From positions 24,504 to 88,503 of the forward strand of contig PLTZ01000030.1 of the NCBI GenBank assembly GCA_003164715.1: a stretch of 64,000 nucleotides of DNA, in the 5' to 3' direction. A program made the position numbers and the translations under genes. Each line of letters starts with the position of its first letter. The first letter of the stretch is position 1. Positions 17,080-26,521 of this stretch are shown here, piece by piece. The notes beneath the pieces were generated by a model, which searched no databases, was not told the origin of the DNA, and saw only the letters and a list, made by a program, of their open reading frames with translations. The stretch comes from Opitutaceae bacterium. Lineage in GTDB: Bacteria; Verrucomicrobiota; Verrucomicrobiia; Opitutales; Opitutaceae.

Positions 17080-18505
17080 AGTCGAACCCCCAGGTGCTCC
17101 TCGCGTAGCCGTAGGCCACCGGCCTCACCGAGGCGAGGGCGCCGAGCGCCGCGTCCGCGGGGACCGCGCCGTAGCGCTCCTCGAACCCGGCGATCCGCCG
17201 CTCATAGTCGGCGAGGAGCCGGGCCTTGGCCTCCGGCTCGGCGAACGAATGCGCGAGCGAGTCCCGGCCGATCGAGAGGATCTCGCCCCACGACAGGTGG
17301 TAGAGGGTGACCGCCGTGTAGTACTCGTCGGTCAGGTTCGAGTCCCACATGCCCCGGTCGTCGGTGTTCAGGCAGACGGGAACCCCGGTCCGGAGGTATT
17401 CCGGAAACGGGTGCGTGGACAGGTCGGGCACGTAGCCTAGCAGCCGGTTCGAGATCAGGTTGACCTCGATTAGGACCCGCCGCGTCTGCTGCAGGAGCAG
17501 GAGCGTCTCGGGGTCCCTGATGAGGTTGATCCCGTGGCCGATCCTCGACGCCCCAAGGAGCAGCGTGTCGCGCACGTGCCGGTCGGGACCGTCCATCTCC
17601 CCGGCGTGGATCGACAGCGCGAGCGTCGGGTAGCGGGAGCGCAACCTGCGGAACGTCTCGAGGAAGCGCGACGGGTAGCCGTAGCCGTTCTCCTCGATCC
17701 CGGCCATGTTGAGGCCGACCCACAGGTCCCGGTGGGCGTCGACGAACGCGTAGGAGAGTTCGAGGCGGCGCTCCGCGTCCGGCGCGAAGCGCAGGATCGT
17801 GTTCTGGAAGCGCACGGTCACGCCGGTGGCCAGGGCGTCCGGCCGGGCGAGCCTGCGCCTGACGTAGTCCACGGCAAGGGCGTCCGGGATCACGCCTCCG
17901 TCGTTGTCGACCATCCCCATCACGACGAACTGCGTCTCGAGGTAGCCCAGGTGCTCGGCGCCGAAGGCCTTCATGTTCTCGACCAGGAGCTCCGTGACGG
18001 CCGGCAGGCACGTGTTCAGCTGGCCGAGCCGGGGCCAGATGTGGGAGAAGAACTCGAGCCTTCCGTCGCCCGTCCCGTCGAGGCGAAGGCTGTGGCACCA
18101 CCGCTCCCGCTCCTCCGCCGAGAGCGAGGCGAGCGGCACGTACTCGGCCTTGGCCTTCTCGGAGAGCAGCTCGTAGGCCTTCCTGCGGATCGTGCGGAAC
18201 CGCGCGCCCGGATCGATCGCGTCCGGAGCGTCGGAGAACCTCGACCGCGTGTAGAACGTCTCCCCGCCGCTTCTCGCGGGGTCCGTGCAGACGGCGTAGA
18301 TCCACTCGGGCCGGTTGGCCCCCGCCGCGTGGTTGTGCAGGTCCCCGCCCTTCGGCATGTCGTAGAGGAGGGCGTAGAGCTGGGCGGGCGTCGCCCGCCG
18401 CGTGAGTTCGTCGAAGCGCGGGCCGAAGTCCGCGGCGCGCGCACCGAGCGCCGCAAGGAGGAAGAGGCCGGCCACACACCCCAGGGCATGGATTCTAGGG
18501 GCCAT
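17072..18505 (-). CDS. Secreted adenosine deaminase-like metal-dependent hydrolase
   Basis: 477 aa from MAPRIHALGCVAGLFLLAALGARAADF, which reads as a signal peptide; the ORF-track start adds 13 residues. Metal-site motifs of the adenosine/AMP deaminase superfamily are all present: GGDLHNHAAGA (HxH), SIHAGEMDG (zinc His and catalytic Glu), RIGHGINL and NTDDRGMWDSN. The length and N-terminal extension fit the ADGF/CECR1-like extracellular branch more than the cytosolic 330-aa enzymes. It likely deaminates adenosine or a related nucleoside in the periplasm, supplying inosine/hypoxanthine. It lies downstream of glmM on the same strand. Confidence 0.85.
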   Translation of the reverse strand: MAPRIHALGCVAGLFLLAALGARAADFGPRFDELTRRATPAQLYALLYDMPKGGDLHNHAAGANRPEWIYAVCTDPARSGGETFYTRSRFSDAPDAIDPGARFRTIRRKAYELLSEKAKAEYVPLASLSAEERERWCHSLRLDGTGDGRLEFFSHIWPRLGQLNTCLPAVTELLVENMKAFGAEHLGYLETQFVVMGMVDNDGGVIPDALAVDYVRRRLARPDALATGVTVRFQNTILRFAPDAERRLELSYAFVDAHRDLWVGLNMAGIEENGYGYPSRFLETFRRLRSRYPTLALSIHAGEMDGPDRHVRDTLLLGASRIGHGINLIRDPETLLLLQQTRRVLIEVNLISNRLLGYVPDLSTHPFPEYLRTGVPVCLNTDDRGMWDSNLTDEYYTAVTLYHLSWGEILSIGRDSLAHSFAEPEAKARLLADYERRIAGFEERYGAVPADAALGALASVRPVAYGYARSTWGFDFN

Positions 18506-18556
18506 GAGCCACCCAAGCCCCGACGGGACGGCCGCGCAAGCCATCTTGCGCCGCCC

Positions 18557-19900
18557 CTAAGCGAGTCCGAGGTCCGCGCGCGCCGCGCCCAGGAGCCTGT
18601 CGAGCCCCGAGCGGACGGCCTCCTGCGTGGGGCCCTCGACCAGGAACCTCAGCTTGGGCTCCGTCCCGGAATACCGCACGAGGACCCGGCCCCCGCCGCC
18701 GAGCTCCCGCTCGAGCCCCTTCACGGCGCCGCAGAGGCCGGCAAGCGACTCGACCGGCCGCTTCTCGCGCACCCCGAGCGTGGCGGATAGCTGGGGACAT
18801 TTCTTGAGCACCTTGCGCAGCTCCGAGAGCGGGCGGTCCGTCTCGGCCATGACCCCGGCGATCTTCAGGGCCGCCGCAAGGCCGTCGCCCGTCGGGCTGA
18901 ATTCGAAGTTCAGGATGTGCCCCGAGGACTCGCCCCCGAGGCAGGCGCCGAGTTCGCGCATCTTCTCCGCGACGTAGCGGTCGCCGACATCGGTCCGGAC
19001 GACCCGGCCACCCGCGGCCCCGACCGCCAGGTCGACCCCGAGGTTGCTCTGCACCGTGACGACGAGCGTGTTGCGGGCGAGCGTCCCGCGGGCGAGCGCG
19101 TGGGTCGCAAGGATGGCCAGAAGCTCGTCGCCGTCGAGCAGCTGGCCCTTCTCGTCGCACATGACGCAGCGGTCGCCGTCGCCGTCGTGGGCGGCCCCGA
19201 GCCGTGCGCCGCTCGAGAGGACGAGGGCTGCGAGGGCCTCCGGGTGCTCGCTGCCCACGCCGGCGTTGATGTTCCGCCCGTCCGGCCGGTTCCCCACGCA
19301 GGAGACCTCCGCCCCCAGCGCCGCGAACACGGCCGGGCTAGAGGCGCAGGTCGCGCCGTTCGCGGTGTCGAGCGCGACCCTCCAGCCGCGCAGCGATCCG
19401 GGCGGCAGGATGCGCGCGGCGTCCGCGATGTACGCCTCCAGGGCGGATTCGCCGGGCAGCTCCCCGGCGGCCCCGGAAGGCGCGCCGCCGGCCGGGGGCA
19501 GGAGCGACTCGATCTCGGCCTCCTCGGCGTCGGTGAGCTTCGAGCCGTCGCTACCAAAGAACTTCACGCCGTTGTCGCAGGCCGGGTTGTGCGACGCCGT
19601 GATCACGGCGCCGAGCGCGGCACGGTCGAGCCGGGAGGCGCGCGAGACGGCCGGAGTGGGGACGATGCCGAGCGACACGGCCCGCGCGCCGCCCGCGTTT
19701 AAGCCCGCGCCTACCGCGCGCGCGAGCGAGGCGCCCGAGTGGCGGGTGTCGCGGCCGATCACGACCTTTCCCCCTCGCACGCCGCGCGCCCCAAGCCAGT
19801 GCGCGGCCGCCATGCCGATCCGGGCGAAGAACGCCTCGTTGACGACGTCGCCGCCATAGGCCCCCCGAATGCCGTCCGTTCCAAAGAAAAGCCTCTTCAT
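18557..19900 (-). CDS. glmM: Phosphoglucosamine mutase
   Basis: 447 aa. It converts glucosamine-6-phosphate to glucosamine-1-phosphate for UDP-GlcNAc, peptidoglycan and LPS. The phosphoserine loop VITASHNPACDNGVKFFG (Ser103) and the metal loop DGDGDRCVMCDE are intact. The sugar-binding GGESSGHI and the C-terminal phosphate loop VRYSGTEPKLRFLVEG are also present. The start MKRLFFGTDGIRG is the canonical N-terminus. Trp gene trpD lies 9 bp upstream on the same strand, followed further upstream by uppP, so peptidoglycan functions cluster here. Confidence 0.95.
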   Translation of the reverse strand: MKRLFFGTDGIRGAYGGDVVNEAFFARIGMAAAHWLGARGVRGGKVVIGRDTRHSGASLARAVGAGLNAGGARAVSLGIVPTPAVSRASRLDRAALGAVITASHNPACDNGVKFFGSDGSKLTDAEEAEIESLLPPAGGAPSGAAGELPGESALEAYIADAARILPPGSLRGWRVALDTANGATCASSPAVFAALGAEVSCVGNRPDGRNINAGVGSEHPEALAALVLSSGARLGAAHDGDGDRCVMCDEKGQLLDGDELLAILATHALARGTLARNTLVVTVQSNLGVDLAVGAAGGRVVRTDVGDRYVAEKMRELGACLGGESSGHILNFEFSPTGDGLAAALKIAGVMAETDRPLSELRKVLKKCPQLSATLGVREKRPVESLAGLCGAVKGLERELGGGGRVLVRYSGTEPKLRFLVEGPTQEAVRSGLDRLLGAARADLGLA

Positions 19901-19909
19901 TTCTTCCAG

Positions 19910-20956
19910 CTATGTTGAATAGAAGTCGCGCGTGTCCGAGATCTTTCGCTTGACCGCCCCCCCGAGGAGGAGCTCGCGGGCCTCCCCGATCGAGCCGCGG
20001 ACATCGGCCCGCGCCCCCGCAACCCAGAGGGCGACCGCGCCGTTGAGGGCGATTGTGTCGGCGAGCCCCCGAGGCCCGCCGCCCGAGGCAAGCGCCTCGG
20101 CGATCGCGAGGTTCGCCGGGACGTCCCCGCCCGCGATGTCGGCGAACGGCGCGGCCTCCAGGCCCAGGGATTGCGGGGTCCATTCCCCGCGCACCGACCG
20201 CAGGCGCCCGACGCCGCGCACGAGGTTGTGGGTCGCCGATGTGAGCTCGTCGATCCCCTTGCCCGGCGACAGGATCCCGTGGACGGCAAGTCCGGCCGTT
20301 GTCCCCAGCGCCTCGAGCGCGTCCGCGAGCTTCTCCAGCAAGGGGGGCGAGGCCGCGCCGAGGACGATGCCGGCGGGCCGCCCCGGGTTCAGGAGCGGCC
20401 CGAGGACGTTGAAGACTGTGCGCTCGCCCCGAGCGGCCAGAAGCTTGCGGACGGGTCCGATGCGCCTGAACGCGGGATGCCATGCCGGGGCGAAGAAGAA
20501 GGCGTAGCCGAGCGCGCTCATCGCCTCCCTCAGGCGCCCGGCGGGCGCCTCCAAGTCGACACCGAGCGCCGCAAAGAGGTCGGCGCTTCCGCACTTCGAG
20601 GTGATCCCGCGGTTGCCGTGCTTCATGACGGGCACGCCGGCGCACGCCACGACAAGCGTGACGAGGCTCGAGACGTTGAAGCCGCCCGCGTGATCCCCCC
20701 CGGTCCCGACGATGTCGACGGCCCGCGGCGCCCACTGCGCCATGCCGGGGTCGGTTGCGAGTCCGCGGAACACCTCGGCGAAGCCCGCCACCTCGGCCGA
20801 TGTCTCGCCCTTCCTCGACAGCGCCGAGAGAAACTGCGCCTTCACCTCGTCGGAGGGCCCCTCCGAGGCGAGGAGCGCGGCGGCTCCCCGGACCTCGTCC
20901 GGGTTCATGTCGCGTCCCGAGGCGAGCGACCGAGTCAGGATCACAAGGTTGGCCAT
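19910..20956 (-). CDS. trpD: Anthranilate phosphoribosyltransferase
   Basis: 348 aa from MANLVILTRSLASGRDM; the ORF track adds 60 spurious residues. It joins anthranilate to PRPP in tryptophan synthesis. The PRPP-binding signature DIVGTGGDHAGGFNVSS and the KHGNRGITSKCGSADLFAALG motif are present. The DVP(A)NLAIAEAL stretch fits the C-terminal part. Length is normal. No other trp gene is in the window, so the pathway is dispersed. Its start is 2 bp from the uppP stop, indicating coupling in a uppP-trpD-glmM operon. Confidence 0.92.
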   Translation of the reverse strand: MANLVILTRSLASGRDMNPDEVRGAAALLASEGPSDEVKAQFLSALSRKGETSAEVAGFAEVFRGLATDPGMAQWAPRAVDIVGTGGDHAGGFNVSSLVTLVVACAGVPVMKHGNRGITSKCGSADLFAALGVDLEAPAGRLREAMSALGYAFFFAPAWHPAFRRIGPVRKLLAARGERTVFNVLGPLLNPGRPAGIVLGAASPPLLEKLADALEALGTTAGLAVHGILSPGKGIDELTSATHNLVRGVGRLRSVRGEWTPQSLGLEAAPFADIAGGDVPANLAIAEALASGGGPRGLADTIALNGAVALWVAGARADVRGSIGEARELLLGGAVKRKISDTRDFYST

Positions 20957-20957
20957 G

Positions 20958-21833
20958 TCAGTACCCCATCGCGGCAAGCGCGCAGACGCCGGCGGCGGCC
21001 GCGAAGCAGTAGTAACCGAAGTAGTGCCAGCGCCCGTTCTCGAGCCAGCGCGAGAGCCACCTGAGCGCGATGAGGCCGGCGACGAAGCTAGAGCCCATCC
21101 CGATGAGGCCCGGCCCCGCCAGCGCCCCGACGTCAAGCCTTGCGGCCGCCGAGGCGTGGGCCCGGTACAGCCTCCAGGCCTCGCGCGCGATGACGGGCGG
21201 GGTGAGGATGACGGCGAGGGCGAAGCTGAACTCCTCGGCGGCCCGCCTCGGGACGCCGAGCAGCATCCCGGTCGAGATCGTCGCCCCGCTCCTCGAGAAG
21301 CCCCGGAAGGGCAGGCACACGCCCTGGACGGCGCCTATCCAGATCGACGGGCCGGTGCGCAGGGCGCCCCCCGAGGCGGTCGTCGGCTCCGCGGTCCTCG
21401 ACCGCAGCCCCGCGGCGACTATCAGGACGCCCGCGGCCGCCAGGCAGGCGGCCATGAGGGGAAGGTTCGAGAACAGGTCCTCGACCTGGGCCCCGGGCTT
21501 TCCGCGCAGGACGAGCCTCACCACAAGGGCCTGCAGGGGATAGCCGACCAGCGCCGTGGCGGCGGTCGCCAGGGCCGCCCGGGCGGCAAAATCCCGGAAC
21601 ACGGCCGCGCTCGCGAAGAAGCTGCGCTTCCAGGCTCCCCAGAAGTAGGCGACCATGGCCACCATCGTCCCCGCGTGGAGCATCACCATCAGGTAGGTCA
21701 TCTCCGGGCTCGACGGGTCGAGCCGCATGAGCCTTTCGGCAGCGATCACGTGGGCCGAACTCGACACGGGCAGCAGCTCCGCGGCGCCCTGGACGATGCC
21801 CAGGAGGATGATTTGGAGGAGCGTGGGCGGCAT
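20958..21833 (-). CDS. uppP: Undecaprenyl-diphosphatase (BacA family)
   Basis: 291 aa from MPPTLLQIILLGIVQGAAE; 13 extra track residues are dropped. It dephosphorylates undecaprenyl diphosphate to recycle the carrier lipid for peptidoglycan and surface polysaccharides. Both catalytic motifs are seen: GIVQGAAELLPVSSSAH and FRGFSRSGATISTGMLLG. About eight membrane segments and a normal length support the call. First gene of a likely uppP-trpD-glmM operon, divergent from rpmF. Confidence 0.94.
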   Translation of the reverse strand: MPPTLLQIILLGIVQGAAELLPVSSSAHVIAAERLMRLDPSSPEMTYLMVMLHAGTMVAMVAYFWGAWKRSFFASAAVFRDFAARAALATAATALVGYPLQALVVRLVLRGKPGAQVEDLFSNLPLMAACLAAAGVLIVAAGLRSRTAEPTTASGGALRTGPSIWIGAVQGVCLPFRGFSRSGATISTGMLLGVPRRAAEEFSFALAVILTPPVIAREAWRLYRAHASAAARLDVGALAGPGLIGMGSSFVAGLIALRWLSRWLENGRWHYFGYYCFAAAAGVCALAAMGY

Positions 21834-21948
21834 TGGGTTGCTCCTTGCTACGCGACCCGGCCGGAGGCACAAGCTTTGTGCATTCCAGTGCGCGCTTGAC
21901 GGAAAGGCGATGCGCCCTTTAAACGGTCAACCTTTAACCCCCTCTCAA

Positions 21949-22128
21949 ATGGCCAATCCAAAACGCAAGCAGTCCAAGCGTCGTAGCGCAAACCGCCGTG
22001 CAGCCAATGCTTTCCAAGCGCCTGAGTTCGCCCGGGACCCTGCTGACGGAAGCCTCGTGCGGGCCCACCGGGTAAACCCGAAGACCGGCACCTACCGCGG
22101 CCGCCAGGTTCTCAACGTCGAGGCCTAA
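21949..22128 (+). CDS. rpmF: 50S ribosomal protein L32
   Basis: 59 aa, visible at the end of the longer ORF-track entry 21727-22128. The true start is the ATG at 21949 (MANPKRKQSKRRSANRRAAN). It is a small basic protein of the large ribosomal subunit. The C-terminal part (VRAHRVNPKTGTYRGRQVL) lacks the zinc-binding Cys pairs of some L32 paralogues. As in many bacteria it heads the plsX-fabH phospholipid/fatty-acid gene string, with 37 bp to plsX. Confidence 0.94.
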   Translation: MANPKRKQSKRRSANRRAANAFQAPEFARDPADGSLVRAHRVNPKTGTYRGRQVLNVEA

Positions 22129-22165
22129 ACCTTAACCGTCCAGCAACGGCGGTACGAGGACGGTC

Positions 22166-23215
22166 ATGGCCCCAGGATCTCTCGGTCGAATTGCGGTAGA
22201 TGCGATGGGCGGCGACATGGGCCCGAGCGAGGTGGTCGCCGCGGTCAAGCTCGCGCTCGCGCAGAGCCCGAACCTGAACCCGATCACGCTCGTGGGCGAC
22301 GAGGCGGTGCTCCGCCCGATCATCTTGCACTACGGCATGCACCGGAGCGAGAGGCTCTCGGTGTTCCACGCCTCCGAGGTCATCACCATGGATGACAAGC
22401 CGCTGGTCGCGCTCAAGAGGAAGAAGGACTCCTCGATGGCGCGGGCGGTCGAGCTCGTGAAGCTCGGCGAGGCGAAGGTCGTCGTCAGCTGCGGGAACAC
22501 CGGCGCCCTGATGGCGTGCGGGACCCTGCGCCTGAGGACCATGGAGGGCGTCGCCCGGCCGGCGCTCGCGGCAGTGGTCCCGAGGGAGGGAGGCCATTTC
22601 GTGCTGATCGACGCCGGGGCGAACCCCGAGCCCAAGCCCGAGCACCTGGTGCACAATTCGATCCTGGGCAGCCACTACTGCCGGGTCATGCTCGGGGTCC
22701 CGTCCCCCCGGGTGGGCCTCATGTCCATCGGGACCGAGGATGGGAAGGGAAACTCGCTGATCACCGAGACGAACGAGCTCCTCAAGCGCATCGACGGGAT
22801 CATCCGGTACTCGGGCCCGATCGAGGGGTTCCAGGTGTTCGCCGAGCACGTCGACGTGGTCGTGTGCGACGGCTTCGTTGGAAACATCATGCTGAAGAGC
22901 TGGGAGTCCCTGGAGAAGTTCATGCGCGGGGTGCTGCGCGAGGAGCTCGGGGCGAACCCGATGCGCCGGACGGGCGCCCTCCTCTCGAAGGGCGCCTTCG
23001 CTGCGCTCAAGGACCGGATCAACCCGGAGCGCTACGGCGGGGCGCCGCTGCTCGGGCTGCGGGGCAACATCCTCAAGGCCCACGGATCCTCGAACCGCAA
23101 CGCGATCAAGAGCGCGATCCGGGCGGCGGGCGAGATCATCAAGGCGGACATGAACCTGAGGATGGAGACCGACATCGCGCGGGCAAACGAGCTGCTGCTC
23201 TCCCCCGTCTCCTGA
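22166..23215 (+). CDS. plsX: Phosphate acyltransferase PlsX
   Basis: 349 aa. PlsX makes acyl-phosphate from acyl-ACP, feeding PlsY in phosphatidic-acid synthesis. The N-terminal IAVDAMGGDMGPSEVV, central VSCGNTGALMACGTL and VLIDAGANPEPKPEHLV segments are diagnostic, and the C-terminal GGAPLLGLRGNILKAHGSSN matches the family. A GAGG ribosome site precedes the ATG at 22166. Length is normal. It is followed 9 bp later by fabH. Confidence 0.96.
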   Translation: MAPGSLGRIAVDAMGGDMGPSEVVAAVKLALAQSPNLNPITLVGDEAVLRPIILHYGMHRSERLSVFHASEVITMDDKPLVALKRKKDSSMARAVELVKLGEAKVVVSCGNTGALMACGTLRLRTMEGVARPALAAVVPREGGHFVLIDAGANPEPKPEHLVHNSILGSHYCRVMLGVPSPRVGLMSIGTEDGKGNSLITETNELLKRIDGIIRYSGPIEGFQVFAEHVDVVVCDGFVGNIMLKSWESLEKFMRGVLREELGANPMRRTGALLSKGAFAALKDRINPERYGGAPLLGLRGNILKAHGSSNRNAIKSAIRAAGEIIKADMNLRMETDIARANELLLSPVS

Positions 23216-23224
23216 CCGCCCTGC

Positions 23225-24217
23225 ATGTCCCACCGCTCCACCGTCATCCTCGGCACCGGCTCCTATGCTCCGAAGCGCGTCCTCACGAACGAGGACCTCT
23301 CGCGGATGGTGGACACCTCGGACGAGTGGATCCGGGCGCGCAGCGGGATCCGCGAGCGCCGGATAGCCGCAGCCGAGGAGGCGACGAGCGACCTTGCGTT
23401 CCACGCGGCCCAGCGGGCGCTCAAGGACGCCGGCGTCGCCGCCTCAGAGATCGACCTGGTGGTCGTCGCGACCGTGACGCCCGACTACCCGATGCCGTCG
23501 ACCGCGTGCATCCTGCAGCACAAGCTCGGCATTCCGACGACGGCCGCCTGCTTCGACCTAAACGCGGCCTGTTCGGGCTTCATCTACGGCCTCGACACGG
23601 CGTGCGCCCTGCTGGCCTCCGGCCGCTATAAGAAGGCGCTTCTGATCGGCGCCGAGAAGCTCTCCTGCATCGTCGACTGGAGCGACCGCGGGACCTGCCT
23701 GCTCTTCGGCGACGGGGCCGGCGCCGCCGTGATCGGCGTGAGCGACAGGCCGGGGGTCGGGCTCATTGGGACGAGGCTGGGCGCGCTCGGCGAGGACACC
23801 GACCTGCTGCTGGTCCCGGGGGGCGGCAGCCGCGCGCCCGCCACGGCCGACTCCTTCAAGAAGGGGGACCACTTCATCAAGATGAAGGGCAAGGAGGTCT
23901 TCAAGCTGGCGGTGCGGGTCATGGAGGAGGCCGCGCGAGATATATTGGAACAACACCACCTCGACGCGCATCAGATTGGGCTTGTGATCCCCCACCAGGC
24001 CAACCTGCGCATCATCGACGCGATCGCCAAGTACCTCGAGCTTCCCATCGAACGCTTCTTCGTGAACGTCGACCGTTACGGCAACACGTCCTCGGCCTCC
24101 ATCCCCATCGCCCTGGACGAGGCCCGCCAGGCCGGCCGCATCCGGCGCGGGGACGTCACGCTCCTGGTCGCATTCGGGGCAGGCTTGACCTACGGGAGCG
24201 CCCTGATTCGCTGGTGA
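23225..24217 (+). CDS. fabH: Beta-ketoacyl-ACP synthase III
   Basis: 330 aa. FabH condenses acetyl-CoA with malonyl-ACP to start type II fatty-acid synthesis. The catalytic triad is intact: Cys116 in [12 protein letters not shown], His in [14 protein letters not shown] and Asn in [16 protein letters not shown]. The [14 protein letters not shown] region fits FabH of Gram-negative type. The start [18 protein letters not shown] is canonical. It sits between plsX and the outer-membrane assembly genes. Confidence 0.96.
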   Translation: MSHRSTVILGTGSYAPKRVLTNEDLSRMVDTSDEWIRARSGIRERRIAAAEEATSDLAFHAAQRALKDAGVAASEIDLVVVATVTPDYPMPSTACILQHKLGIPTTAACFDLNAACSGFIYGLDTACALLASGRYKKALLIGAEKLSCIVDWSDRGTCLLFGDGAGAAVIGVSDRPGVGLIGTRLGALGEDTDLLLVPGGGSRAPATADSFKKGDHFIKMKGKEVFKLAVRVMEEAARDILEQHHLDAHQIGLVIPHQANLRIIDAIAKYLELPIERFFVNVDRYGNTSSASIPIALDEARQAGRIRRGDVTLLVAFGAGLTYGSALIRW

Positions 24218-24228
24218 TTTCCGTTCTC

Positions 24229-25275
24229 ATGCCGCTCCCCTTTCCCTGCCGCTCCATACTCCCTGTTCTGATCGCGGCGGCGCTCGCGCTGGGGGCGGCG
24301 CCGAGGCTGAAGGCCGACCTGACCTGGATTCCCGGAAGGGGCTGGCAGCTTGAGGGGGGCTCCCTTTCCGGCCTCGCGGGCCCCCAGGGCCGCGCGGCAC
24401 TGGACCTCATGAACAAGGCGAGGAAGGACGAGGAGTCCGGCAGCCTGCACTCCGCCTTCAAGACGTACGAGAAGGTCGCCCGGAAGTACCAGTCCTCCGT
24501 CTACGCACCCGAGGCGCTCTACCGCTCCGGCAGCATCCTGTACCGCAGGAAGCAGTTCTACAAGGCCTTCATCGACTTCCAGACGTTGATCGCGCGCTAC
24601 CCGAACTCCAAGCGGTTCAACGACGTGATCGGGGCCCAGTATCAGATCGCCGCGGCCCTCATGGACGGCGCCCACAACCGGGTCTGGGGCTGGTTCCCGG
24701 GGCCCACGAACCGGGTCAAGGCCGTCGATTACTTCCGGATCGTCGTGGCCGAGGCGCCGTACAGCGACTACGCGCCCCTCTCCCTCATGGACGCGGCCCG
24801 GGGCTTCCAGCTGGACAAGGACACGGACGAGGCGATCGATTCCCTCGACCGCCTGGTGAACACCTACCCGCAGAGTGTCCTGGCGCCCGTCGCCTACCTG
24901 AAGCTCGGCGACCTGCACGCCTCGCTCAGCGAGGGGCCCAAGTACGACCAGGCGTCGACCAAGGAGGCCATGACCTACTACGAGGACTTCATGATCCTCT
25001 ACCCGGGGGACCCCAACATCGCCCAGGCGGCCCGGGGCGTCGACCGGATGAAGACGATCCTCGCCCAGAGCAAGATCTACATCGGCGACTACTATTTCTA
25101 CAAGCGGCTCAACTTCACCGCGGCCAAGGTGTTCTACAACGAGGCCATCACGGCGTTCCCCGACTCCCCTCCCGCGAACCTTGCGAAGAAGCGCCTCGCC
25201 GAGATGACCGCGAAGGCGAACAAGGAGAACATCAGGCCCAAGACCGCGCCCAAGAAGCGGTTCTGGCTGTTCTGA
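24229..25275 (+). CDS. BamD-like outer-membrane assembly TPR protein
   Basis: 348 aa from the ATG at 24229; the ORF-track GTG at 24214 is too early. An N-terminal hydrophobic leader (ILPVLIAAALALGAAPRLKA) suggests export, but I see no lipobox cysteine, unlike typical BamD lipoproteins. Tandem TPR-like helices follow, with the BamD/YbgF-style YRSGSILYRRKQFYKAFIDFQTLIARYPNSKRF and later VLAPVAYLKLGDLHASL and AAKVFYNEAITAFPDSPPANLAKKRL. It likely acts in the periplasm in beta-barrel insertion. The placement next to the LptE-like gene supports an envelope-assembly role. Confidence 0.78.
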   Translation: MPLPFPCRSILPVLIAAALALGAAPRLKADLTWIPGRGWQLEGGSLSGLAGPQGRAALDLMNKARKDEESGSLHSAFKTYEKVARKYQSSVYAPEALYRSGSILYRRKQFYKAFIDFQTLIARYPNSKRFNDVIGAQYQIAAALMDGAHNRVWGWFPGPTNRVKAVDYFRIVVAEAPYSDYAPLSLMDAARGFQLDKDTDEAIDSLDRLVNTYPQSVLAPVAYLKLGDLHASLSEGPKYDQASTKEAMTYYEDFMILYPGDPNIAQAARGVDRMKTILAQSKIYIGDYYFYKRLNFTAAKVFYNEAITAFPDSPPANLAKKRLAEMTAKANKENIRPKTAPKKRFWLF

Positions 25276-25296
25276 CCCCGGCGCGGCCGGCATGCG

Positions 25297-25836
25297 ATGA
25301 CGCGAGTGTGGAGCCTGCTCCTGATCTCGGCGTTCCTGGTCCAGGGATGTGAGCACTACAGGCTTGGAGCCGGCCCCGGGCCGTCCTTCTCCACGCTCTA
25401 CGTGGAGCCGTCGAAGAACGCGACAAAGCTCGCCCAGACCCAGGCAACCGTGAGCACGATGGTGCGCGAGGCCTTCGCCAGGGACGGCCGCGTGCAGGTC
25501 GCGGGCAGCTCCTCGGACGCCGACGCCACGCTCGAGGTCAAGCTCCTCACCTACCACCGCGACAACTCCGCGAACCGGGAGGACGACAATGGTCTGGCCC
25601 GCAAGTTCACCCTGCGCCTGACGGCGAGCTGCAGCCTGAGGGACAACCGGTCGGGCAAGATGCTCTTTGACGGCCGGCTGATCGAGGTGCAGCGAGAGGC
25701 CTTCACCGACAACGGCCTCGGCTCCGTGCCGTTTGGCACGAGCAACGACCAGCTGCAATCCGAGTACAACACGCTGCCGATGCTGGCCTCCCTCCTCGCG
25801 GACAAGGTGACCCACGCCGTCCTCGACGTGTGGTGA
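25297..25836 (+). CDS. LptE-like LPS-assembly lipoprotein
   Basis: 179 aa. The leader MTRVWSLLLISAFLVQGC ends in a lipobox with Cys18, predicting an outer-membrane lipoprotein. The mature part EHYRLGAGPGPSFSTLYVEPSKNAT is like the GYHL/YR start of LptE. The LTASCSLRDNRSGKMLFDGRLIE beta-strand region and the C-terminal LLADKVTHAVLDVW helix also fit LptE/RlpB, the partner of LptD in LPS export. The family is very divergent, so the call rests on layout, lipobox and gene context (bamD-like upstream). Confidence 0.75.
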   Translation: MTRVWSLLLISAFLVQGCEHYRLGAGPGPSFSTLYVEPSKNATKLAQTQATVSTMVREAFARDGRVQVAGSSSDADATLEVKLLTYHRDNSANREDDNGLARKFTLRLTASCSLRDNRSGKMLFDGRLIEVQREAFTDNGLGSVPFGTSNDQLQSEYNTLPMLASLLADKVTHAVLDVW

Positions 25837-25856
25837 GCCGCGCCGCCCGCAACCCG

Positions 25857-26513
25857 ATGAACCCACCGATCCTGGTCCCCTCCCTGCTGGCCGGCGACCA
25901 TGCGGCCGCCGGCGAAAGCGCGGCGCTCGTGGCGAAGCTCGGCCTTGCGTGGCTGCACCTCGACATCATGGACGGCCACTTCGTGCCCAACCTCTCCTTC
26001 GGCCCGGGGATGCTGGCGGCGCTGCGGAGCCGCGGCTCGGCGCTGTTCTTCGACACGCACCTGATGCTCTCCGAGCCGCAGCGCTACGTCGGCGCGTTCG
26101 CGAAGGCCGGCGCCGACCGGATCACGATCCACGTAGAGCCGCCCTATGACCACGCCGCGGCGCTAAAGGACATCCGCGCCAAGGGATGCCGGGCCGGGAT
26201 CGCCATCAACCCCGGCACCCCGGCCGAGGCCGCGGAGCCCTACCTCGGCCTCGTGGACCTCGTGCTCGTGATGACGGTGCAGCCGGGCTTCGGAGGCCAG
26301 GCCTTCAGGGACGACGTGCTCCCGAAGATCGCCCAGGTCGACCGCTGGCGCAGCGACCGCGGGCTCGACCTGCGGATCGAGGTCGACGGCGGGATCGAGC
26401 AGGCGACCGCGGCGCTCTGCCGCGCCAGGGGCGCCGACACCTTCGTGGCCGGGACGTCCTTCTTCGCCGCCAAGGACAAGGCCGCGTTCGCCGCCGCGTT
26501 CGCGGGCCTGTAG
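25857..26513 (+). CDS. rpe: Ribulose-phosphate 3-epimerase
   Basis: 218 aa from MNPPILVPSLLAGDHA; a GTG at 25830 overlapping the lptE-like gene is the ORF-track alternative. It interconverts ribulose-5-phosphate and xylulose-5-phosphate in the pentose-phosphate pathway. TIM-barrel motifs are clear: HLDIMDGHFVPNLSFGPG, FDTHLMLSEP, VLVMTVQPGFGGQAF and IEVDGGI. All metal-binding His and Asp residues are present. Last gene of the rpmF-to-rpe string. Confidence 0.94.
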   Translation: MNPPILVPSLLAGDHAAAGESAALVAKLGLAWLHLDIMDGHFVPNLSFGPGMLAALRSRGSALFFDTHLMLSEPQRYVGAFAKAGADRITIHVEPPYDHAAALKDIRAKGCRAGIAINPGTPAEAAEPYLGLVDLVLVMTVQPGFGGQAFRDDVLPKIAQVDRWRSDRGLDLRIEVDGGIEQATAALCRARGADTFVAGTSFFAAKDKAAFAAAFAGL

Positions 26514-26521
26514 GCTCCCCT

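Noticed and set aside
17325-17355. tRNA-like GGTTCGAGTCCC
   Set aside because: It lies inside the adenosine deaminase-like gene and no cloverleaf can be built around it.
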